Assembly (NCBI RefSeq): GCF_001553785.1
Contig: NZ_LOJP01000001.1
Coordinates: 160,787-198,052 of the forward strand
Direction of reading: 5' to 3'
DNA from: Actinoplanes sp. TFC3
Lineage (GTDB): Bacteria > Actinomycetota > Actinomycetes > Mycobacteriales > Micromonosporaceae
Length of the DNA: 37,266 bases
In this document: positions 1 through 10,012 of the stretch, piece after piece
Layout: the number at the start of each line of letters is the position of its first letter
Position numbering within the stretch: position 1 is the stretch's first letter
The notes under the pieces: model-generated
The model's input: the letters and a program-made list of their open reading frames with translations, nothing else
What the model was told of the DNA's origin: nothing
Database searches by the model: none
Made by a program: the position numbers and the translations under genes

Positions 1-1077
1 ACCCCGAACCCCCAGCAGCAGCCGGCGCCCCCACCCGGCCCCTATCCGCCCACGATGGACCCGCGAGCGGCCGCCCAGCAGCAACCACCGGGCCAGAACC
101 CGCCGCCGGTCGATCCCTACCAGCAGCTTCCATGGGTCTCGGATGGCACGCCGACCGCTGAGGAATTTGCGCGGCGGCGGCTGGCCAAGCCGGCTGAGCC
201 GGTGGCGACGATGGGGCCTCGGGCGCTGCTGCAAAAGGGCACGATGGGGCTGGTCCGGCTGGCTCCGGGCAAGCGGGAGCAGGAGTACAAGCAGGACGTC
301 GAGATGGTCCGGCGCAACTTTGGTGGGCTGCGGCAGGTGACCGTGGTCAATCCGAAGGGTGGTGCCGGCAAGACTGTCGCCGTCCTGTTGCTTGCCATGA
401 CTTTCGGACAGAAGCGCGGGGGGTACGTCCTCGCGTGGGACAACAACGAGACTCAGGGAACCCTGGGTATGCGGGCGCAGCAGGACTTTCACGCTCGGAC
501 AGTGCGCGACATGATGCGCGACTTGCATCTGTTCCGGGGGTCGCACGGGCGCGTCGGTGATCTGTCGCAGTACGTGCGCGCCCAGGGTGAGGGCATGTTC
601 GACGTGCTCGCCTCGGACGAGTCGGCGACTGCCGGTGAGATGCTCACGGCCAGCGCTTTCGCCGAGATCCGGGAGATCGTCAGCCGGTTCTACAAGCTGA
701 TTTTCGTGGACACCGGCAACAACGTACGAGCACAGAACTGGCAGGCGGCGATGGATGCCACCGACCAGCTCGTGATCACGATGTCGGCCCGTAACGACTC
801 GGCTGAGACGGCGGCTCGGATGTTGGACCACTTGGAGCAGAGCGGCCGGCAGCGGCTCGTACGGCAGGCAGTGAGCGTTGTCACAATGCCCCCGACGCGC
901 AAGGACATCGACTTGCCGGCGATCGAGCGGCACTTCGCGGCGCGGACGCGGGCGGTGCTGCTGGCTCCGTACGAGAAGCTCATCGACTCGGGGGAACCGC
1001 TGCGCTACGGCCACCTCTCCGGCAGCACCCGCGACGCCTGGCTCAAGATCGCCGCAGCGGTGGCGGAGGGCCTGTAG
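1..1077 (+). CDS. ParA/MinD-like P-loop ATPase, 5' end outside window
   Basis: The reading frame is open from base 1, and the first 18 codons are the same Pro/Gln-rich sequence that follows the first ATG at 55, so the gene almost certainly begins upstream. The visible protein has a proline-rich N-terminus, then a ParA/MinD-type fold with a deviant Walker A motif (KGGAGKT, about residue 101 from the ATG at 55) and the Walker B-like stretch IFVDTGNN. Family knowledge: Pro-rich ATPases of this kind occur with actinobacterial ESX/type VII secretion loci and with plasmid or chromosome partition systems. No ParB-like or ESX partner is visible, so the role is unassigned. The Walker A motif makes ATPase activity likely. 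The stop is followed after three bases by a perfect hairpin. Confidence 0.85.
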   Translation, partial: TPNPQQQPAPPPGPYPPTMDPRAAAQQQPPGQNPPPVDPYQQLPWVSDGTPTAEEFARRRLAKPAEPVATMGPRALLQKGTMGLVRLAPGKREQEYKQDVEMVRRNFGGLRQVTVVNPKGGAGKTVAVLLLAMTFGQKRGGYVLAWDNNETQGTLGMRAQQDFHARTVRDMMRDLHLFRGSHGRVGDLSQYVRAQGEGMFDVLASDESATAGEMLTASAFAEIREIVSRFYKLIFVDTGNNVRAQNWQAAMDATDQLVITMSARNDSAETAARMLDHLEQSGRQRLVRQAVSVVTMPPTRKDIDLPAIERHFAARTRAVLLAPYEKLIDSGEPLRYGHLSGSTRDAWLKIAAAVAEGL

Positions 1078-1080
1078 GGG

Positions 1081-1108
1081 CGGCCGGGCCAAACTGAAGG
1101 CCCGGCCG
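1081..1108. terminator. Bidirectional hairpin between convergent genes
   Basis: Perfect 10-bp stem (CGGCCGGGCC at 1081-1090 with its complement at 1099-1108) and an 8-base A-rich loop. It lies between the ATPase stop and the end of the DUF3151 gene on the opposite strand. There is no T-run, so it is a hairpin-only terminator candidate serving both genes. Confidence 0.6.
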
Positions 1109-1115
1109 GAGGACC

Positions 1116-1538
1116 TCAGGACAGCGCGTCAGCCGCGGCTGGGTCGCTGTCACGCAGGAACTGGGCGCACCGCGCGGCCTCGTCGGATTCGTCAATCTGC
1201 GCCGCCGCCTGCGACAACGCGTACAGAGCCCGGAGGAAACCCTGGTTGGGCGCGTGCGCCCACGGCACCGGCCCGTGACCCTTCCAGCCGTTGCGGCGCA
1301 GGGCGTCGAGGCCGCGGTGGTAGCCCGTGCGCGCGTACGCATAGGCGGTCACCGGCTGCTTCTCCGCCAGTGAGCGCTCGGCCAGCGCCGCCCATCCGCC
1401 GCTGAAGGCCGGGAAGCGACCCGCCACCTCCTTGAACGCGTCGTCGGTTCCGGTCTCAGCCGCGGCGGCCAGCGCCTGCTCGGCTGCCTCGTCGGCGGGC
1501 AGGCGCGTGGCCGGAGGCTCGGGAAGAAGATTTTGCAT
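1116..1538 (-). CDS. DUF3151 family protein
   Basis: 140-residue protein that I recognise as the actinobacterial DUF3151 family (compare the mycobacterial Rv0360c type). It begins QNLLPEPPATRLP and has a conserved central stretch with YARTGYHRGLDALRRNGWKG and a Pro-Trp-Ala-His segment. It is predicted to be all-helical and cytoplasmic, with no signal peptide or catalytic motif. Function is unknown for the family. It is divergent from the LOG-family gene; 70 bases separate the two starts. It is a full-length family member with no sign of damage. Confidence 0.85.
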   Translation of the reverse strand: MQNLLPEPPATRLPADEAAEQALAAAAETGTDDAFKEVAGRFPAFSGGWAALAERSLAEKQPVTAYAYARTGYHRGLDALRRNGWKGHGPVPWAHAPNQGFLRALYALSQAAAQIDESDEAARCAQFLRDSDPAAADALS

Positions 1539-1596
1539 GACACCTATTCAACCTGGTCGGTCGCGGCGCCGGACGCGCGGACGGGATGCCGATGGC

Positions 1597-1602
1597 TACC
1601 CT
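1597..1602 (+). promoter_or_regulatory. -10 box of a leaderless promoter for the LOG-family gene
   Basis: TACCCT fits the actinobacterial TANNNT -10 consensus and ends seven bases before the ATG at 1609. No Shine-Dalgarno lies before that ATG. This spacing is what is expected when transcription starts at the A of the start codon. Confidence 0.55.
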
Positions 1603-1608
1603 ACGGGC

Positions 1609-2787
1609 ATGTTCGGTGATCCCCAGCAGCCTTTCGACGCCACTGAGTTCGAGATCGAGACGCGTCCCGAGTTCGATGTCCACCTGGCCAAGCGGACCCT
1701 CGCCGGGCTGATTGTGCTGGGCCTGCGCCTCGATCAGAATCCGCCGGACTTCACCGGAGTGGACGTCACCGGAACCATGTTCGTGGGATGCGAGCTGGCC
1801 TCCGCCGACGTCGAAGTCGATCTGATCCGGCGCGGTGCCCAGCTGATCCCGCCCTTTGACGCGCGACCGTTTCCGACCCATCCGGCCCTGCTCTACACGC
1901 CCGAGGACCTCGCTTTCGGATTCGACGAGCATGGCTTCGCCGGGATGTACGACACCACCGTCTACCAGCACTTCCTCGAACACGGGGCGGCAACTCCGGA
2001 CCTGCGCGAAGCAATTGCGCAGCGGTTGCACGATGCGGGAATCGATAACGCGCTCGGTAAGGCCCTTGCCGCTTGGTTCAACGCGCATGGGTCGCGGGCA
2101 GCCGTTGGGATCATGGGCGGGCATGCCGAATTGCGGGGCTCTGACGCGTACCGGATGGCCGCGACTTTGGCCCATCGCCTGGCCGGTGCCGGACGTCTGA
2201 TCGTGACCGGCGGTGGGCCCGGAGTGATGGAAGCGGCGAATCTCGGCGCGTATTTCGCCACCCGATCGGCGGCTGAACTGGCCGACGCCATCGACCTGCT
2301 GGCTACCGCTCCGGCATTTCAGGAGCACGATCCGTTCACCGCCGCCGCGCTGGAGGTCCGCAAGCGTTTCCCGGCGCCGCCAGCCGCCGCAATCGACGTT
2401 GTAGCCCAGCTCAAGCATGGTGGGCTGGCGCTGCCGACGTGGCTCTACGGGCACGAACCCGCGAACCTTTTTGCCGGTCAGATCGGAAAATACTTCTCCA
2501 ATGCCGTACGGGAAGACTCGATCTTGCGTCTTTCGCGCGGCGGCATCGTGTTCGCACCCGGGTGGGCCGGCACCGTGCAGGAAGTCTTCCAAGCCGCGAC
2601 CAAGACGTTCTACGGCACCGACGGTCCGTCCGGCGCCTTCGTCTTCCTGGGCGCTGCGCATTGGGCCGAGTTGCCGGTTGAAGCCCTGCTCAGGCCGCTG
2701 CTGGCCAAGTCCCCGCACGGTGATCAATCGCAGCTCATCGTGGTGACGGATTCGCTCGACGAGGCGATGAACGCCCTGCAAGCGTGA
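1609..2787 (+). CDS. LOG-family Rossmann nucleotide-binding protein
   Basis: 392 residues from the ATG at 1609. The open frame reaches back to 1432, but the upstream part overlaps DUF3151 and has no start signal. The second half carries the Rossmann glycine motif GIMGGHAE, the nucleotide-binding TGGGPGVMEAAN, and the LOG hallmark PGxxGTxxE in the form PGWAGTVQE. Family knowledge: LOG proteins hydrolyse nucleoside monophosphates (cytokinin riboside 5'-monophosphate phosphoribohydrolase) or bind nucleotides. This longer actinobacterial form has an extra N-terminal domain of about 150 residues, so its substrate is uncertain. It may serve purine salvage, being next to pur genes, but that is only contextual inference. 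Confidence 0.8.
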   Translation: MFGDPQQPFDATEFEIETRPEFDVHLAKRTLAGLIVLGLRLDQNPPDFTGVDVTGTMFVGCELASADVEVDLIRRGAQLIPPFDARPFPTHPALLYTPEDLAFGFDEHGFAGMYDTTVYQHFLEHGAATPDLREAIAQRLHDAGIDNALGKALAAWFNAHGSRAAVGIMGGHAELRGSDAYRMAATLAHRLAGAGRLIVTGGGPGVMEAANLGAYFATRSAAELADAIDLLATAPAFQEHDPFTAAALEVRKRFPAPPAAAIDVVAQLKHGGLALPTWLYGHEPANLFAGQIGKYFSNAVREDSILRLSRGGIVFAPGWAGTVQEVFQAATKTFYGTDGPSGAFVFLGAAHWAELPVEALLRPLLAKSPHGDQSQLIVVTDSLDEAMNALQA

Positions 2788-3002
2788 CGTCGTGACCGTG
2801 TGCTTCGACACACCCGGATGACCAAAACCGGGCTCCGGCGCGTCGCTGTGCGGTCATAGCTGTCGAGATGCCCTGCTCAATGCCAGTGGCGTCAGCCTGC
2901 CGACACCGGCCGATGGGTCGATCGGGCATGGCGCAAGGTAGGCTTTGCCCCGCTCGCCCCTTAGAGGGCCACCCAACTGCGCACCTACAGTCAGGAGTGC
3001 CC
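2788..3002. other. Intergenic region upstream of purS
   Basis: About 215 bases without a credible gene. A TAGGCT sequence at 2939-2944 fits a TANNNT -10 box for purSQL, but no clear -35 element is visible. AGGAG at about 2995-2999 is the purS ribosome binding site. I see no riboswitch or PurR-like palindrome. Confidence 0.4.
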
Positions 3003-3269
3003 GTGGCTCGCGTCGTCGTCGACGTCATGCTGAAGCCAGAGATCCTCGATCCGCAGGGCCAGGCGGTAGCGAACGCGCTGCCACGGCTCGGCGTGAGCGA
3101 CGTCTCCTCTGTACGTATCGGACGCCGCATCGAGATCGAGTTCGCCGGTGAACCCGACCTGGACACCGCCCGCGACATCGCCGACAAGCTGCTCGCCAAC
3201 CCGGTCATCGAGGACTTCTCGATCCGGGTCGACGAGTCGGCCGGTGACGCCGCGCAGATGAGCGCGTGA
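3003..3269 (+). CDS. purS: Phosphoribosylformylglycinamidine synthase subunit PurS
   Basis: 88-residue PurS, the small bridging subunit of FGAM synthase, which holds the PurQ glutaminase and the PurL synthetase together and helps pass ammonia between them in de novo purine synthesis (FGAR to FGAM). The sequence begins [18 protein letters not shown] and contains the typical [11 protein letters not shown] strand and [13 protein letters not shown] helix. I chose the GTG at 3003 because AGGAG lies a few bases before it and PurS proteins start at this point; the frame opens 45 codons earlier without support. It overlaps purQ if that gene uses the GTG at 3266, which suggests translational coupling. 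Confidence 0.95.
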   Translation: MARVVVDVMLKPEILDPQGQAVANALPRLGVSDVSSVRIGRRIEIEFAGEPDLDTARDIADKLLANPVIEDFSIRVDESAGDAAQMSA

Positions 3270-3972
3270 CCATGCGGATCGGAGTTGTCACCTTTCCCGG
3301 TTCCCTCGACGACGGTGACGCCGCTCGCGCGGTTCGCATCGCCGGCGGCGAGGCCGTTCGTCTCTGGCATGGAGACGCCGACATCCACGGCGTCGATGCC
3401 GTGGTCCTGCCCGGCGGCTTCTCGTACGGCGACGCGCTGCGGTGCGGCGCCATCGCCCGGTTCGCGCCGGTCATGGAGACCATCGCGGACGCCGCGCGGG
3501 GCGGTCTGCCCGTGCTCGGCATCTGCAACGGGTTCCAGATCCTCTGCGAGGCGCACCTGCTGCCCGGCGCTCTGACCCGCAACCAGCACCTGCACTTCCG
3601 CAACCGCGACCAGCACCTGCGCGTCGGCACGACGAGCACCGCCTGGACCAACGTCTTCACCGAGGGCGAAGAGATCCTCATCCCGGTGAAAAACGGCGAG
3701 GGCTGCTTCGTCGCCGACGAGCGCACGCTCGACGAGCTGGAGGGTGAGGGCCGGGTCGTGGCCCGCTACGCCCGCGGCAACCCGAACGGCTCGCAGCGCG
3801 ACATCGCCGCGATCACCAACGCCGCCGGGAACGTGGTCGGCATCATGCCGCACCCGGAACACGCGGTGGAGGCGCTGACCGGCCCGTCCCTCGACGGTCT
3901 CGGGTTCTTCACCTCCGCGCTGCGGCACCTGGCCGGGGCCGCAGGCGGGCAGCTCACAGGGGGAGCCACGCG

Positions 3973-3976
<4 letters not shown>
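3266..3976 (+). CDS. purQ: Phosphoribosylformylglycinamidine synthase subunit PurQ (glutaminase)
   Basis: 236-residue class I glutamine amidotransferase that releases ammonia from glutamine for FGAM synthase. The N-terminus [13 protein letters not shown] is typical. The nucleophile cysteine is in GICNGFQ, and the catalytic His/Glu pair lies in the C-terminal PHPEH motif. Two starts are possible: GTG at 3266, overlapping the purS stop by four bases (GTGA), or ATG at 3272, which gives the shorter MRIGVV start. The coupled GTG is listed; both leave the domain intact. The stop overlaps the purL start by four bases (ATGA). Confidence 0.95.
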
Positions 3977-6714
<2,738 letters not shown>

Positions 6715-6736
6715 TCGCTGTTCAGCTTCATACGGA

Positions 6737-6770
6737 ACGCCACGGCTGGGTGCCGTGGCGTTTCGCTTTT
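6737..6770 (+). terminator. Rho-independent terminator of purSQL
   Basis: Perfect 10-bp stem (ACGCCACGGC at 6737-6746, complement at 6752-6761), a 5-base loop, and a T-rich tail ending in CTTTT at 6766-6770. It lies 23 bases after the purL stop. Confidence 0.9.
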
Positions 6771-6863
6771 CCGGGGTAGCGGCGTCTTCGTGCGAGGCAC
6801 TAGTTATCTGAGGGCGGGCGCGGTGGTCGTACTCTTCTGGCCTACTGGGCACCGGAGGTTGGC

Positions 6864-7070
6864 ATGGGTTTATCGGGTCGGAACTGCCCTGACTGCGGCC
6901 GGCGCGTCAGCAAGCCTTTTCAGAAGACGATCACCGGGCGGGAGGTCTGCCCGGACTGCGCGAACGCCCTGTCCATGGGGTCCGCCGCGGGTGCGATCAC
7001 CGGTGATGTGGGCGTGGGGTTCGGGGTGTGGGCGATGCTCATGCGCAAGGTCCGTCGGCGCGCCAGTTGA
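6864..7070 (+). CDS. Zinc-ribbon plus membrane-segment microprotein
   Basis: 68-residue protein with two CPDC knuckles (residues 8-11 and 29-32, 17 residues between them), which should bind one zinc ion. A glycine-rich hydrophobic stretch (about residues 41-60, ending GVWAMLM) could form one membrane helix and is followed by a basic tail RKVRRRAS. GGAGGT about six bases before the ATG is a good ribosome binding site, and TACTCT at 6830-6835 could be a -10 box. Function is unknown and I do not recognise the family. It is flanked by strong terminators on both sides, so it is a single-gene unit. Confidence 0.65.
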   Translation: MGLSGRNCPDCGRRVSKPFQKTITGREVCPDCANALSMGSAAGAITGDVGVGFGVWAMLMRKVRRRAS

Positions 7071-7102
7071 TCGCTGGGGCTCTGTGGGGATCTCCCGGTT
7101 CA

Positions 7103-7151
7103 ACGACGAAGGCCGGCTCCACCATGATGGTGGAGCCGGCCTCGGCGTCGT
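7103..7151. terminator. Bidirectional terminator between convergent genes
   Basis: A perfect 13-bp stem (GGCCGGCTCCACC at 7111-7123, complement at 7129-7141) with loop ATGAT. It is extended by a second ACGACG/CGTCGT pairing (7103-7108 with 7146-7151) across a small internal loop. It lies between the microprotein gene and the end of the large minus-strand gene. Confidence 0.85.
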
Positions 7152-7157
7152 TCTTAC

Positions 7158-9380
7158 TCAGTTGTCCCAGTCGCCGCGCTGACCAGTAGGGGGCTGCTGG
7201 CGAGGCGCGGGCCGCCGGCCGACCTGCTCCTCCTGGCCGTAGCCATTGCCGCGCTGGTCGTAGCCCTGGTCGGCGTAGTCCTCCTGGCCGCCGCCGTAGC
7301 CGCCGGCACCAGCACCAGCACCGCCGCCGCCGTCGTAGGTGCCGCCGCCGCGTTGCCCACCGTAGGTACCACCACCTTGCGGGGCGCCGCCGTACCCGCC
7401 ACCTTGCGGCTGGCCGCCCTGGTCGTAGCCGCCCTGGTCACCGTAGCCACCCTGGTCGGCATACCCGTCCTGGTCACCGCCGTAGCCACCGGCACCACCA
7501 CCGCCGTAGGTGCCACCGCCACGCTGCCCGCCATAGGCACCGCCATCTTGCGGAGCGCCACCGTAAGCACGGCTGCCCTGCGGAGCAGCACCGCCGTAAG
7601 CACCCCCGCCGTACGAGCCGCCCCCCTGAGCAGCAGCACCGCCGTAGGTGCCACCGCCCTGGGTAGCACCGCCCTGGGTAGCACCGCCCTGGGTAGCACC
7701 GCCCTGGGTAGCACCGCCCTGGGTAGCACCGCCATACGCGCCACCGCCGCCGTTAGCCGGGCCGTAGGCGTTGCCGCTGTCGATGCCGCCGCCCGGGCCG
7801 TTCCAGCCGCCGTTGCCGTAGCCGCCCTGGTCACCGTTGCCGTAGCCGCCGGCCGGGTACGGCTCCTGCTGGCCGTACCCGTCGTCATAGCCCTGGTCGG
7901 CACCGCCGTAGCCGGCTGGCTGGTCGTCATACGCGCCGGGTTCGGGGTGGTACATGCCCGTGGGCTCGTCGTAGCGCGGAGGCTGGGCGGGCTGGTTGCC
8001 GTAGCCGTTGTAGGCGGCGTCCTGCTGGTCGTCGTAGTTGTCGTAGCCGTTGCCCTGGGCCGGAACCGGCGCGCCGCCGAACTGGGTGGCGGCTCCGGAC
8101 GTGCCATAACCGCCTGGCGCGTTGAACGAGCCGTTTTGCGGTAGCGGGGCGCCGTAGGGGTCGGGGAACTCGTCGTCGGCCGGTGTGGAGGGCATCGGCG
8201 CCTGCTGGATCATTGTCGGAGCGTCCGCCATGGACGGTGCGCCCGAGCGAGGGGCGATCATCGTTGCGTCGGACACGCGGCCGCCGCCCACCGGGGCTGC
8301 GATGCGAGTCTCGTCGGCTCCGGCGTAGCGGCCTGCACCGACGCCGGCCGTGGGGCCACCTCGGGGACCACCACCATTCGGGTCGTCCGGGTCGTCGTCG
8401 TTGCCGGCGCTCTTGCGGCGCATCACGACCAGCACGATCGCACCGACGCCGGCGGCCACGAGCAGCACGCCCAGGATGATGTAGAGCGTCGAGTTGGAGC
8501 TGCTGTCGGTCTTGGCCGCGTTGCTCGGCTGGGGTGCGGCTGCCGCGGGGGCCTCGTCGGTCGGGTCGTCCGCGGCGTCGTCGGTCGGGTCGTCGGTCGG
8601 CGCGGTGCTCGTCTTTGCGGACGGCGCCGGGGTCGGGGACGTGGTGGCGGCGATCAGCGTGAGGGTCAGCGGCACGTTCACCGACTTGTCGGCCTGCCCG
8701 GTGGCGTTGACCGGGGTCGCCTGATAGCCCTGCTTGACCGCGCCGACCGCCAGCGTGCCGACCGCGATCGGCTTGGTGTCGGTGGACTCGATGGAGTACG
8801 AGCCGTTGCCGCTCGACGTCGTTTCGAACGTCGTGCCGTTGCTGTCGCGCAGGGCGACTGCGGCGCCGGCCACGGCCTTGCCGTCCTGGTCCTTGACCTT
8901 GCCGCTGACCTGGCGCACCGCGCGGGGCTTGTCCGGCCCGCGCACCGTGACGGTGCGGCTGGCGTTGCCCCGGCCGTCGTTGTTCTTCGCGTTGACCTGC
9001 ACCTGGAAGGTCTTCGACTTGCCGGCGTCGACGCTGCCGGCCACCAGGGTGATGGAGAACTCGCCGGACGTCTGACCAGGGAGGACTGTCACATCACCGG
9101 GGTTGCAGTCACCACTGCAGGTGAGGCCGCCGGTGTTCACCGTGACGTTCACCTTGGGATCGCCGGTCGGCGGGTCGGTGACGGTGCCCGGTGGCGGGTT
9201 GGTGACCTGGAATTTGAGTGTGGTCTTGCCGCCGGAGGGGATGTCCCCTGACGACAGGCTGGTGATGGACACTTGCGGAGCATCGGCAAGCGCCGCCACC
9301 GGGGCGGCGACTACTGCGCCGACCACCAGGGCCAGGAACGCACCGGCCTGGACAGCCCGGGCTCGTAGGTGCGTTGTCAC
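7158..9380 (-). CDS. Secreted/membrane protein with Ig-like domains and Gly/Gln/Tyr-rich tail
   Basis: 740 residues from the GTG whose first base is at 9380. This start has GGAAGG eight bases before it and begins a clear signal peptide (TTHLRAR basic part, hydrophobic core, ALADA cleavage region, about residues 1-34); the open frame extends 80 codons further without support. Residues ~36-150 form an Ig-like exported region with one Cys pair (C88, C92). Residues ~157-243 resemble a carboxypeptidase-regulatory (CNA-B-like) beta domain. A Pro/Thr/Asp linker follows, then a membrane helix at ~299-320 with a following RRK stop-transfer. The remaining ~415 residues should be cytoplasmic and are low-complexity, dominated by Gly, Tyr, Gln, Ala and Pro, with five tandem GGATQ units. 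Function is unknown. Confidence 0.75.
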   Translation of the reverse strand: MTTHLRARAVQAGAFLALVVGAVVAAPVAALADAPQVSITSLSSGDIPSGGKTTLKFQVTNPPPGTVTDPPTGDPKVNVTVNTGGLTCSGDCNPGDVTVLPGQTSGEFSITLVAGSVDAGKSKTFQVQVNAKNNDGRGNASRTVTVRGPDKPRAVRQVSGKVKDQDGKAVAGAAVALRDSNGTTFETTSSGNGSYSIESTDTKPIAVGTLAVGAVKQGYQATPVNATGQADKSVNVPLTLTLIAATTSPTPAPSAKTSTAPTDDPTDDAADDPTDEAPAAAAPQPSNAAKTDSSSNSTLYIILGVLLVAAGVGAIVLVVMRRKSAGNDDDPDDPNGGGPRGGPTAGVGAGRYAGADETRIAAPVGGGRVSDATMIAPRSGAPSMADAPTMIQQAPMPSTPADDEFPDPYGAPLPQNGSFNAPGGYGTSGAATQFGGAPVPAQGNGYDNYDDQQDAAYNGYGNQPAQPPRYDEPTGMYHPEPGAYDDQPAGYGGADQGYDDGYGQQEPYPAGGYGNGDQGGYGNGGWNGPGGGIDSGNAYGPANGGGGAYGGATQGGATQGGATQGGATQGGATQGGGTYGGAAAQGGGSYGGGAYGGAAPQGSRAYGGAPQDGGAYGGQRGGGTYGGGGAGGYGGDQDGYADQGGYGDQGGYDQGGQPQGGGYGGAPQGGGTYGGQRGGGTYDGGGGAGAGAGGYGGGQEDYADQGYDQRGNGYGQEEQVGRRPAPRQQPPTGQRGDWDN
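7653..7727 (+). repeat. Five tandem 15-bp units inside the low-complexity tail
   Basis: The unit ACCGCCCTGGGTAGC is repeated five times without change, and a partial sixth unit follows. On the coding (minus) strand it encodes tandem GGATQ pentapeptides. Perfect identity implies recent slippage expansion, so copy number may vary between strains. Confidence 0.95.
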
Positions 9381-9528
9381 GTCCACCGCCTTCCGGTCGC
9401 ACGGTCCCCGAGCCGGCTGAAAGATGGCCCATGGATCCCGCGACGAGTACACACCGTCGGCCACTATGCCCTGTCGGGCGACGTCCGCGCGACCCAGGGC
9501 CGCTGCGGTGTGGCCGATCGCCGGGTCG

Positions 9529-9534
9529 TATTGT
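9529..9534 (+). promoter_or_regulatory. -10 box of a leaderless promoter
   Basis: TATTGT ends seven bases before the GTG at 9541, and no Shine-Dalgarno is present. This is the same arrangement as at 1597. Confidence 0.5.
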
Positions 9535-9540
9535 CCCGAC

Positions 9541-9903
9541 GTGTCTCCTGCGCACAATAAATCCGAGTCGGTGAACCAGGCGTTGGACGCGCTGGACGCC
9601 GGTGACGAACCGGACCGCACGCTGCTTCGTGACGCTGTGCGAGCACTGCTGGGGGAGCTGGCGCGAACAGCTCCGGGCCGATCGGTGGAGGTCCGTATTC
9701 CACCTTTCGGTGCTATTCAGTGTGTCGAAGGTCCCCGTCACACCCGCGGCACTCCGCCCAATGTGGTCGAGACCGATCCGATGACCTGGTTGCTCGTCGC
9801 GACAGGTCGCCTGACCTGGGCAGAAGCGGTCGAAACCGGTCGCGTGCGGGCCAGCGGTATACGCACCGATCTGACTCCGTACCTCCCTGTGCACCAGGGC
9901 TGA
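9541..9903 (+). CDS. SCP2-like (sterol carrier family) protein
   Basis: 120-residue protein from the GTG at 9541, chosen because of the -10 box just upstream and because homologous sequence seems to start here. It resembles the actinobacterial sterol-carrier-like small proteins often found upstream of purF: a helical N-terminus (NQALDALDAG), then VEVRIPPFGAIQCVEGPRHTRGTPPNVVETDP, a strand-rich middle, and the closing helix WLLVATGRLTWAEAVETG. It should be cytoplasmic, with a hydrophobic ligand pocket by family analogy. Ligand and role are unknown. The stop lies about 110 bases before purF, with a possible purF promoter between. Confidence 0.7.
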   Translation: MSPAHNKSESVNQALDALDAGDEPDRTLLRDAVRALLGELARTAPGRSVEVRIPPFGAIQCVEGPRHTRGTPPNVVETDPMTWLLVATGRLTWAEAVETGRVRASGIRTDLTPYLPVHQG

Positions 9904-9919
9904 TACGCCATCGGCCGCG

Positions 9920-9925
9920 TACACT
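9920..9925 (+). promoter_or_regulatory. Possible -10 box for purF
   Basis: TACACT matches TANNNT and would give an ~80-base untranslated leader before purF. No convincing -35 element is seen. Confidence 0.35.
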
Positions 9926-10012
9926 TATCGGTCGGAACAGCCCGCAAGTACAAGCAGCTTGCAATACCGCAGACCGCACGTACGAGCAGACACAGCATGA
10001 GGGAGCAAGCGC

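Noticed and set aside
1456..2811. Long minus-strand open frame (451 codons) across the LOG gene
   Set aside because: It mirrors the LOG-family gene, whose motifs are clear. Its own product is Arg/Gly/His-rich with no domain, as expected for antisense frames in GC-rich DNA.
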